Positions 1-4,945 of a DNA stretch of 7,134 nt are shown here, piece after piece. The position numbers and the translations under genes are program-made. Source of the DNA: CAZHWT01 sp964536215 (lineage in GTDB: Bacteria; Patescibacteriota; CAZHWT01). Position 1 is the first letter of the stretch. Each line of letters opens with the position of its first letter. Below the pieces are notes generated by a model. That model was not told the origin of the DNA. It searched no databases and saw nothing but the letters and a program-made list of their open reading frames with translations. The DNA is taken from the NCBI GenBank assembly GCA_964536215.1, contig CAZHWT010000046.1, positions 1-7,134 of the forward strand. Reading direction: 5' to 3'.

Positions 1-1
1 T

Positions 2-94
2 CCGACCCATTGCGGGGTGGACAAGGGTTTTTGGTCTGACGGCAATCCCGGTGATGGCTGTGGCGACTTTAAGGCCTATAATTCGCCCTGTTAA
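2..94 (+). CDS. C-terminal end of an unidentified upstream gene (partial)
   Basis: The window opens inside an open frame of 30 codons that stops at TAA 92-94. The visible tail is rich in Gly, Asp and Cys and ends ...DFKAYNSPC, with three further cysteines before it, which resembles the end of a secreted or cell-surface protein such as a pilin-like or disulfide-bonded extracellular domain. No family can be named. A second frame (3-119) is also open to TAA 117-119 and would encode a hydrophobic, basic tail ending KQWYRFSN, so the true frame is uncertain. I prefer the first because it has fewer AGG and ATA codons. The upstream sequence would settle it. Confidence 0.4.
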   Translation, partial: PTHCGVDKGFWSDGNPGDGCGDFKAYNSPC

Positions 95-256
95 GCAGTG
101 GTATCGTTTTTCGAATTAAATGTCTTTACGAAGGCTACGTCTAGGCAAGATATATCTAAGAATTGAATTTACGGTTGCCTATTTGATGACAGCAGATTTT
201 GTCTTCAGATGGCGGTAGTTATGCTTGATCTGACGGGCTATTTTGTGGCTGGACAA

Positions 257-303
257 CCGCAAGATATGGGTTCAAAATGGAATGTGCACACAACATTTTG
301 TAG
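257..303. promoter_or_regulatory. Candidate pair of NrdR boxes upstream of nrdR
   Basis: NrdR binds paired 16-bp palindromes with a consensus close to ACACWATATATWGTGT, usually spaced about three helical turns apart. The site at 288-303 (ACACAACATTTTGTAG) matches about 12 of 16 positions. A weaker site at 257-272 (CCGCAAGATATGGGTT) matches about 10. Their centres are exactly 31 bp apart, the expected spacing for NrdR tandem sites. They lie 113 bp or more upstream of the nrdR start, so they could mediate autoregulation and, by readthrough, control of nrdJ. The individual matches are imperfect; the spacing and position are what make the call plausible. Confidence 0.4.
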
Positions 304-316
304 TTAGCTGCAAAAT
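295..316. repeat. 9-bp inverted repeat overlapping the second NrdR box
   Basis: ATTTTGTAG (295-303) pairs with CTGCAAAAT (308-316) around a TTAG loop, with one G-U wobble. It overlaps the right half of the candidate operator. No T-tract follows, so it is not a standard terminator. Confidence 0.4.
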
Positions 317-319
317 GAG

Positions 320-347
320 GTCAAAGATCAAAGGTCAAAAGACAAAT
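320..347. repeat. 7-bp tandem repeat, four imperfect copies
   Basis: Four consecutive heptamers, GTCAAAG, ATCAAAG, GTCAAAA and GACAAAT, lie between the candidate operators and nrdR. Each differs from the first by one or two bases. Confidence 0.6.
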
Positions 348-415
348 GATGGGTTTGATCGTTTGGATAGCGTTTGGCTGCTGTGTTTTGCACTTTGATT
401 TTTAAAGGAGTTGTT

Positions 416-904
416 ATGAAGTGTCCCTACTGTATGGCGCATGAGAGTAAGGTGGTGGACAAGCGGGATTCTGACCAGACTTCAACACGGCGGCGGCGGG
501 AGTGTTTGGTGTGCCATAAGCGGTTTACCACCTATGAGCGGGTAGAATTGGTGGAGCTGACTGTGGTCAAGAAGGACGGTCGGCGAGAGGCGTTAAATCA
601 GGAGAAGTTGCGAGCTGGCGTGCTGCGGGCTTGTGAAAAGAGGCCGATTGCCAGGCGAACAGTGGATGAGCTGGTGGAGTCGGTGATTGCAGAGATTAGA
701 GATAGTGGCAATCCGGAAATTTCTTCTCCAGCTTTAGGAGACATGGTGATGGTTCGGTTACGCGAGCTGGATCAGGTGGCGTACATTCGGTTTGCGTCGG
801 TGTATCGGTCGTTTGCGGACTTGGCATCGTTTCAGGCGGAGGTTCAGCAGTTGCTGAATACGAATGTGGCGAATTCTAACGCGAATTATGCCAATCGTGA
901 ATGA
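416..904 (+). CDS. nrdR: Transcriptional repressor NrdR
   Basis: NrdR is a cytoplasmic ATP/dATP-sensing repressor of ribonucleotide reductase genes. The protein is 162 aa, close to the usual 150-160. The N-terminal zinc ribbon is complete, with cysteines 3, 6, 30 and 33 (CPYC and CLVC) and the basic TRRRREC and FTTYE segments. An ATP-cone domain follows (about 48-136), with VVKKDGRRE, the LRAGVLRACEKRP helix and the conserved VAYIRFASVYRSF near its end. ATG 416 is chosen over an upstream TTG (374) because AAAGGAG (404-410) precedes it at ideal spacing and NrdR proteins begin M-x-CP-x-C. The tail NTNVANSNANYANRE (148-162) is unlike other NrdRs and is encoded by degenerate ACGAAT-type repeat that continues into the following spacer. 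It sits 249 bp upstream of nrdJ on the same strand, its obvious target. Confidence 0.97.
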   Translation: MKCPYCMAHESKVVDKRDSDQTSTRRRRECLVCHKRFTTYERVELVELTVVKKDGRREALNQEKLRAGVLRACEKRPIARRTVDELVESVIAEIRDSGNPEISSPALGDMVMVRLRELDQVAYIRFASVYRSFADLASFQAEVQQLLNTNVANSNANYANRE

Positions 905-925
905 TACGAATTACGAATTGAGTAG
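856..925. repeat. ACGAAT-type repeat spanning the nrdR stop codon
   Basis: Units such as ACGAAT, GCGAAT and TCGTGAAT recur from about 856 in the last 15 codons of nrdR, cross the TGA at 902-904 and continue as TACGAATTACGAATTGAG. This is the same family that fills the spacers at 1088-1120, 4640-4769, 4876-4927 and 6972-7134, always with CGAAT on the + strand. Confidence 0.7.
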
Positions 926-973
926 CATTTGAATGGAGCTTGTCAGCCTTGGGTTGAAATGGTAATGCGAAGG
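911..973. repeat. Hairpin-bearing intergenic repeat module, copy 1
   Basis: This 63-bp segment aligns without gaps to 6988-7050, with about 13 substitutions. Its core, GAATGGAGCTTGTCAGCC, is followed by a hairpin TCAGCC-TTG-GGTTGA (943-957). The paired copy has GGCTGA in the right arm, so a G-C pair there is a G-U pair here and the stem is kept. It is flanked by ACGAAT units in both places. Function unknown. Confidence 0.65.
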
Positions 974-1087
974 CGCGTAGGCACGTATGGAGTCGGGAGT
1001 AGACGAGGTATCACTATTCCTAATACATCATGCTCCTAGGAACCTGAGGCTTATGGGCGAATTATCCGCCGGGGCGGACAGGCTAAG
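974..1087. other. nrdR-nrdJ spacer with CCTAGG module and GC-rich palindrome
   Basis: No gene is seen. The segment CACTATTCC...CATG...CCTAGG (about 1012-1040) is a shortened relative of 4776-4846. TCCGCC-GG-GGCGGA (1065-1078) is a GC-rich inverted repeat of the REP type, without a T-tract. No NrdR box or convincing promoter is visible, so nrdJ may depend on readthrough from nrdR. Confidence 0.45.
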
Positions 1088-1120
1088 TACGAATGACGAA
1101 TGGGCGAACTAACGAATTAA
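1088..1120. repeat. ACGAAT repeat block before nrdJ
   Basis: TACGAATGACGAATGGGCG is followed by two more partial units (GCGAAC and ACGAAT), directly upstream of the nrdJ ribosome binding region. Confidence 0.65.
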
Positions 1121-1153
1121 ACTAAATGAAACTGATTATTCCAGGAGATTTTT

Positions 1154-4039
1154 ATGGCAGAAACTATGACAGGTGGCAAGGCGACAGGACAGCAAGGTAC
1201 TAAGGCGGAAGTAACGTATATGACAGTGGATCGGATTCCGCAGATCCCAAATGATTCGGCGCTGCAGAAGATTCAGCAGTTGGGAAAAAAGATTCCCGAT
1301 GCGCCGATTGACTTGCCGGAACCGACTTTGAGCGATAATGCTTGGTATATTGGGCGGACGCGGTATGCGATGCGGGACGATTTGGGTGAGCCGAAGGAAT
1401 CGGCTAAGCAGATGTTCTGGAGGATTGCCTATAACATTGCTACGGCGGATAGGTATTACTTGAAGCAGCAAGGTGGCAAGGCAGCAAGGCAGCAAGGGAA
1501 AGAGACGGAGGATGATAAGGCTAAGGCGGAAGCGGCGCACATGAAGTCAGCGCGAGAGTTTTATAAGTTGCTGTCGAGTCAGAAGTTTATTGCTAATACA
1601 CCGACCATGGTGAATGCGGGTAAGGAAAATCAGCAACTGTCGGCTTGTTTTGTATTGCCAGTAGAAGATTCTTTGGAAGGGATTCTGAAAACGGCGCGGG
1701 ATATGGCTATGATCCATAAGTCGGGTGGTGGGACGGGCTTTTCGTTCTCGCGACTACGGCCAAAAGGTGACATTATTGGCTCCTCGAGAGGTAAAACGAC
1801 TGGACCCATCCAGTTTATGCAGATGTATAACGACATGACTAGCTCGATTAGGCAGGGTGGGGTGCGGCGTGGGGCTAATATGGGCATTCTGCATTACACG
1901 CACCCGGATGTATTGTTGTTTGCTATTTATAAGGTGGAAGAATTTAGTTTGACTAACTTTAATATTTCGGTGACAGTGGACGAAGCTTTTTTTGAGCAAG
2001 TCAAAACAGATGCTGAGAAGTTGCCGGCGGATTATGAGCAAGGCTTTGCCTTTGATGAGTTTGTAGACGAGGTGAAAGAGGCTCACCGGACCCGAGACGT
2101 GGATCTTAAGTTGGTGCTGCTGGATGGGTTGGTCAAGCGGTTGCGGGAGTGGTGCAGTGAGACGGATACGGCTCATGGATATGAACTGGTTAATCCGCGG
2201 ACGGGTGAGATAGCTGGTCGGCTGAATGCCAAGAAGGTGTATGACCTGATTACTCGACTGGCGCACAATTATGGCGATCCGGGGATGATTATGATGGATC
2301 GGATTAACGAGTCGCGGGCTAATCCGACGCCACAGCTGGGCATGATTGAGGCGACCAATCCATGTGGCGAGCAGCCATTGCTGCCCTATGATGCTTGTAC
2401 GTTAGGTTCGATTAATTTGTCTAAGTTTGTGACCAAGGGGGCTTCGGGGCGCAAAGAGTGGGATTTTGATGGTCTAAAGAAAGCTGTTCACCAGTCGATT
2501 CACTTTTTGGACAACGTGTTGGATATGAACGAGTACCCGATTGATGAAGTGCGGCGCATGACGCGGTCGATTCGGCGGATTGGGTTGGGGATTATGGGCT
2601 TTGCTGATGCTTTGTTGGATATGGAGATTGGCTATAACAGTTCCGAAGGTATTCATGCTGCTGAAGAAATTATGCGCTTTATTCAAAAAGAGTCCGATGC
2701 TGCATCGGTGGATTTGGCTAAGACGCGCGGCGTATTCCCGGCTTTTGAGGGATCCTATTACGATAAGCCGGGAGAGATTAAGCCACGCAATGGGGCTCGG
2801 ACGACGATTGCGCCAACGGGAACTATTTCGATGTTAGCTGATTGTTCTAGTGGCTGCGAGCCGCTGTTTGCCTTGACTTATGCTAAGAACACCATTGAGG
2901 GTAAGCGGATTTTTGTGTCCAGCCCGTATTTTGAGCAGGCTTTGAAGGATAGGGGGATTTATTCTGAAGAGTTGCTGGCTAAGGTGGGTGATAATGGCGG
3001 GTCGGTGCAGAGCTTGGATGAGATTCCAGATGACATGAAGAAAATCTTTGTGGTAGCTGGAGATATTACGCCTTCGGAGCATATTAAGGTGCAAGCAGCA
3101 TTTCAGAAGTACGTGGATAATGCTATCTCTAAGACGATTAACTTCCCTAACTCGGCCACAGTGCAGGATGTGCGGGATGCTTATTGGCAGGCGTACGAGA
3201 CTGGCTGCAAGGGGATTACAATTTACCGGGATGGGTCGCGTGAGAAGCAGATCTTGGAGACTAAGAAAGAGAAGTCGTATTATGACAAACTGGCTGCGCC
3301 AGCAGCGTCCAGCGTCCAGCGTCCAGTTACCAGCAATGGGGTGACGCCGACGGTGTTTGCGGCGCCGACGGTGGTGACGGATGAGTCGGGCAAACAGGTG
3401 CCGATCGCTTTGCGGCCACGGCCACACGTATTGACGGGTAAGAGCTATAAGATGGCTACGCCAGTTGGTAGCGCGTTTATTACCTTGAACGAGGATGAGC
3501 ATGGGAATATTTTTGAGCTGTTCATTAATATTGGTCATGCCGGGTCGGATATTATGGCGGATGCAGAAGCGATTGGACGATTGATTAGTCTGTCTTTCCG
3601 GATTCCGTCTTTGTATTCTTCGGATCGAATTGCTCAGAATGTGGCGGAGGCTCTGACGGGTATTGGTGGGTCGTCTTCGGCTGGGTTTGGGCAGCAACGA
3701 GTAAGGAGTTTGGCCGATGCGGTGTCGAGGGTTATTCGGGAGCATGAGGCGACTAAGCGGTTGACGCGCCAGCATGCAGAGGAAGCGTCCAGTGGACAGC
3801 GTCCGACATCTAGTCATGGGGTGGCGGCAAATGGGCATGGTGATGCGGCGACCACGGTGGCAGCTTCGGAGGCGGTGGCGGCGGCAGAGATGGGGGCGGC
3901 CCAGATGTCGCTGGATACGATTTTAGCGACGACTTCGTCCAAGAGTGCGGCTGATTTTTGTCCGGATTGCGGGTTGGCTACGTTGCGATTTGTGGAAGGG
4001 TGTCAGAAGTGTGAGAATTGTGGATTTAGCAAGTGCTAA
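1154..4039 (+). CDS. nrdJ: Adenosylcobalamin-dependent (class II) ribonucleotide reductase
   Basis: NrdJ reduces ribonucleotides to deoxyribonucleotides in the cytoplasm, using a radical formed from adenosylcobalamin, with or without oxygen. It is 961 aa. ATG 1154 has AGGAG (1143-1147) six bases upstream. The catalytic barrel is complete: SACFVLP with redox Cys165, the specificity/nucleotide region (SGGGTGFSFSRLRP, 190-203), the catalytic NPCGE (Asn402, radical Cys404, Glu406), the second redox Cys415 in ACTLGSINL, and APTGTIS (553-559). No N-terminal ATP cone is seen. A TSCPD-like domain (about 764-865) and a C-terminal cysteine cluster (936, 939, 950, 953, 956, 961), the thiol-relay tail, follow. 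Oddities are low-complexity repeat-derived stretches near residues 7-20 and 104-116, related linkers at 718-730 and 878-890, and about 55 extra residues (285-340) before ELVNPRTG. NrdR is upstream and the cofactor-making CobO is downstream. Confidence 0.97.
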   Translation: MAETMTGGKATGQQGTKAEVTYMTVDRIPQIPNDSALQKIQQLGKKIPDAPIDLPEPTLSDNAWYIGRTRYAMRDDLGEPKESAKQMFWRIAYNIATADRYYLKQQGGKAARQQGKETEDDKAKAEAAHMKSAREFYKLLSSQKFIANTPTMVNAGKENQQLSACFVLPVEDSLEGILKTARDMAMIHKSGGGTGFSFSRLRPKGDIIGSSRGKTTGPIQFMQMYNDMTSSIRQGGVRRGANMGILHYTHPDVLLFAIYKVEEFSLTNFNISVTVDEAFFEQVKTDAEKLPADYEQGFAFDEFVDEVKEAHRTRDVDLKLVLLDGLVKRLREWCSETDTAHGYELVNPRTGEIAGRLNAKKVYDLITRLAHNYGDPGMIMMDRINESRANPTPQLGMIEATNPCGEQPLLPYDACTLGSINLSKFVTKGASGRKEWDFDGLKKAVHQSIHFLDNVLDMNEYPIDEVRRMTRSIRRIGLGIMGFADALLDMEIGYNSSEGIHAAEEIMRFIQKESDAASVDLAKTRGVFPAFEGSYYDKPGEIKPRNGARTTIAPTGTISMLADCSSGCEPLFALTYAKNTIEGKRIFVSSPYFEQALKDRGIYSEELLAKVGDNGGSVQSLDEIPDDMKKIFVVAGDITPSEHIKVQAAFQKYVDNAISKTINFPNSATVQDVRDAYWQAYETGCKGITIYRDGSREKQILETKKEKSYYDKLAAPAASSVQRPVTSNGVTPTVFAAPTVVTDESGKQVPIALRPRPHVLTGKSYKMATPVGSAFITLNEDEHGNIFELFINIGHAGSDIMADAEAIGRLISLSFRIPSLYSSDRIAQNVAEALTGIGGSSSAGFGQQRVRSLADAVSRVIREHEATKRLTRQHAEEASSGQRPTSSHGVAANGHGDAATTVAASEAVAAAEMGAAQMSLDTILATTSSKSAADFCPDCGLATLRFVEGCQKCENCGFSKC
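1171..1200. repeat. GGCAAGGC/AGCAAGG repeat in the nrdJ 5' end
   Basis: AGGTGGCAAGGC followed by ACAGCAAGG lies in frame near the start of nrdJ (about residues 7-16, GGKATGQQG). It resembles 1464-1498 and the noncoding 4042-4076. Confidence 0.55.
1464..1498. repeat. GGCAGCAAGG tandem repeat inside nrdJ
   Basis: AGCAAGGTGGCAAGGC is followed by two AGCAAGG units, GGCAGCAAGG being the repeating core. It encodes KQQGGKAARQQGK (104-116), a hydrophilic low-complexity stretch between two helices where family members have no such sequence. The stretch runs on into a charged segment up to about residue 128. Confidence 0.65.
3305..3343. repeat. In-frame 39-nt repeat, copy 1, in a nrdJ linker
   Basis: The segment encodes ASSVQRPVTSNGV (718-730). 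It contains three perfect AGCGTCC heptamers (3304-3324). It is related in frame and length to 3785-3823 and lies in the linker before the TSCPD-like domain. Confidence 0.65.
3785..3823. repeat. In-frame 39-nt repeat, copy 2, in a nrdJ linker
   Basis: The segment encodes ASSGQRPTSSHGV (878-890), 9 of 13 residues identical to copy 1, with the same GCGTCCAG start and ATGGGGTG end. It lies in the linker after the TSCPD-like domain, before the Ala-rich spacer that leads to the C-terminal cysteine cluster. Confidence 0.65.
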
Positions 4040-4041
4040 AT

Positions 4042-4076
4042 AGGTAGCTAGGCTGCGAGGCAGCAAGATGGCGAGT
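4042..4076. repeat. AGGTAGCTAGGC repeat just after nrdJ
   Basis: AGGTAGCTAGGCTGCGAGGC and then AGCAAG begin three bases after the nrdJ stop. This is the noncoding relative of the GGCAGCAAGG stretches inside the nrdJ 5' part. Confidence 0.55.
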
Positions 4077-4084
4077 AAAATAGT

Positions 4085-4124
4085 GTAAGCCACTTACGTA
4101 CTTTACGGTGCTTAAGTGGCTTAC
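4085..4124. terminator. 12-bp perfect inverted repeat after nrdJ, probable terminator
   Basis: GTAAGCCACTTA (4085-4096) pairs perfectly with TAAGTGGCTTAC (4113-4124) around a 16-nt loop that itself can form CGTA-CTT-TACG. There is no T-tract, so intrinsic termination is not certain; transcript end protection is an alternative. The stem shares AAG(C/T)CACTTA with the hairpin at 5579-5614, with a compensated base-pair change (C4090-G4119 versus T5582-A5611). Confidence 0.55.
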
Positions 4125-4137
4125 TGCGCAGAAAGGA

Positions 4138-4205
4138 GCCTCCCGGCATTGATGGCTTTAACCCGATTGGAGGCCATGAGTAAGATCCTCGATCGGGTCG
4201 AGGAT
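4138..4205. repeat. Two inverted repeats in the leader of the YunG-like gene
   Basis: GCCTCC (4138-4143) can pair with GGAGGC (4169-4174), and the downstream palindrome ATCCTCGA-TCGGG-TCGAGGAT (4185-4205) is a perfect 8-bp hairpin followed by GACAG. The latter resembles dispersed palindromic intergenic repeats seen in many bacteria. Five T residues at 4225-4229 are too far from the stem for a normal terminator. Confidence 0.5.
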
Positions 4206-4240
4206 GACAGTGACGAGGCAAAATTTTTGTAGGAGTGAAA

Positions 4241-4636
4241 ATGAGCAAGGATATTTCGATTCAACAACTAATGGGTATTCTAAAACTAGCCTGGAGTCGG
4301 GAGACTAGTTTTACGCCGGAGGAATGGTCGGAGGCTAATCGGGCTCGAGGGCAATGCGTGGTGTCGGCGTTGGTGATTAACGATCATTTTGGTGGACACT
4401 TTCGGCGTTATGAGGTGGAATTTGGTGAGACTACAGAAAAGCATTATGCCAATGTGTTGCCGGACGGAGTAGTGATTGATGTGGCTGGCGGGCAATATCC
4501 GCCAGGGACCAAGATGATGGAATCTCCAGTAGATGTCGGTAATTTTGCTTCGATACGAGAGAAATTGCTGAGCGATGAGGGGACGCTGAAACGGTATAAT
4601 CTGTTGCGACAGCGGGTGGGGGAGTTGTTGGGATAG
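4241..4636 (+). CDS. YunG-like conserved hypothetical protein
   Basis: This 131-aa soluble protein resembles the YunG family of uncharacterised proteins: an N-terminal helix with AWSRETS, then W29, RGQCVVSALVINDHFGG (36-52), HYANVLPDG (68-76) and VIDVAGGQYPPG (78-89). The order Cys39, His68, Asp80 could form a Cys-His-Asp site of the papain/transglutaminase type; that is inference, and no activity is assigned to the family here. There is no signal peptide or membrane segment. ATG 4241 is chosen because AGGAG (4231-4235) lies five bases upstream; the in-frame GTG at 4235 overlaps that Shine-Dalgarno. It stands alone between nrdJ and cobO with a terminator-like hairpin before it, and a role with them is unproven. 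Confidence 0.75.
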   Translation: MSKDISIQQLMGILKLAWSRETSFTPEEWSEANRARGQCVVSALVINDHFGGHFRRYEVEFGETTEKHYANVLPDGVVIDVAGGQYPPGTKMMESPVDVGNFASIREKLLSDEGTLKRYNLLRQRVGELLG

Positions 4637-4639
4637 TTA

Positions 4640-4769
4640 TACGAATAAGGTAACATTCGAATTACGAATGGCAATGCGAATGCTGCAAATATGCGAATAT
4701 ACGAATTGAGTAACAGCCGAATTACGAATGTATATGCGAATGCTGCGAAATACGAATGCTACGAATGAA
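4640..4769. repeat. ACGAAT array with two tandem 60-bp higher-order units
   Basis: About a dozen NCGAAT words occur here. Two larger units, each opening with GTAACA, start exactly 60 bp apart (4650 and 4710) and share GAATTACGAATG and ATGCGAATGCTGC. The stretch 4640-4703 is nearly identical to 7072-7134 (three substitutions and one indel by eye). Confidence 0.8.
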
Positions 4770-4783
4770 CTGAGCCACTATTA

Positions 4784-4819
4784 CCAATATGCCTAATATA
4801 CCCAATATGCCCAATACAC
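4784..4819. repeat. 9-bp tandem repeat, four copies
   Basis: Consecutive nonamers CCAATATGC, CTAATATAC, CCAATATGC and CCAATACAC lie here. The related module near 1012-1040 lacks the expansion. Confidence 0.7.
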
Positions 4820-4827
4820 CATTTTCC

Positions 4828-4859
4828 CATGACCCCTAGGAGCCCAAGGATACCTAGGT
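4828..4859. repeat. CCTAGG module
   Basis: CATGACCCCTAGGAGCCC is followed by a second CCTAGG at about 4853. Related text lies at 1030-1045 (CATGCTCCTAGGAACC). All CCTAGG hexamers noticed in the window are intergenic, including one at about 5625. Confidence 0.45.
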
Positions 4860-4875
4860 GAGTGGTGAGTAGTTA

Positions 4876-4927
4876 TGCGAATAACGAATAAACGAATAAC
4901 GAAGCATCGAATAACGAACTAGCGAAG
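4876..4927. repeat. ACGAAT repeat block before cobO
   Basis: Units GCGAATAACGAATAAACG, then GAATAACGAAG and ATAACGAAC, form an A-rich variant of the family that ends 18 bp before the cobO ATG. Confidence 0.65.
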
Positions 4928-4945
4928 TAACCAATAACCAAAATT

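Larger units (their letters stand above)
95..415. other. Gene-free upstream region of nrdR
   Basis: No convincing gene is present. A 32-codon frame starts at 120 but lacks a Shine-Dalgarno and any recognisable composition. The right half holds the candidate NrdR operator pair, a 9-bp hairpin and a 7-bp tandem repeat, described separately. I see no clear -35/-10 pair and no tRNA or known riboswitch core. The nrdR promoter should lie here. Confidence 0.5.
4637..4945. other. Repeat-filled spacer upstream of cobO
   Basis: No gene is seen in these 309 bp. The order of modules is an ACGAAT array with 60-bp period, a 9-bp tandem repeat, a CCTAGG module and a second ACGAAT block running almost to the cobO start. 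There is no cobalamin riboswitch core and no clear promoter. Confidence 0.6.

Noticed and set aside
120..218. 32-codon frame starting at ATG 120
   Set aside because: No ribosome binding site, no recognisable composition, and it lies in a region of changing frames after the upstream gene.
374..415. Upstream TTG start for nrdR
   Set aside because: It would add 14 residues before the conserved zinc-ribbon start, and the good AAAGGAG site serves ATG 416.
2834..3838. 334-aa open frame on the - strand inside nrdJ
   Set aside because: It is antisense to conserved nrdJ sequence, with an Arg- and His-rich composition typical of a shadow frame.
4048..4248. 66-aa open frame on the - strand
   Set aside because: It runs through two inverted repeats and a repeat module and overlaps the start of the YunG-like gene. 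No Shine-Dalgarno or family resemblance is seen.
4640..4769. CRISPR array
   Set aside because: Both repeat and intervening sequence repeat together with a 60-bp period. There are no unique spacers and no cas genes.
4771..4800. GCCACTA resembling a B12-box upstream of cobO
   Set aside because: None of the other cobalamin riboswitch core elements is present, and the text belongs to the CACTATT repeat module.
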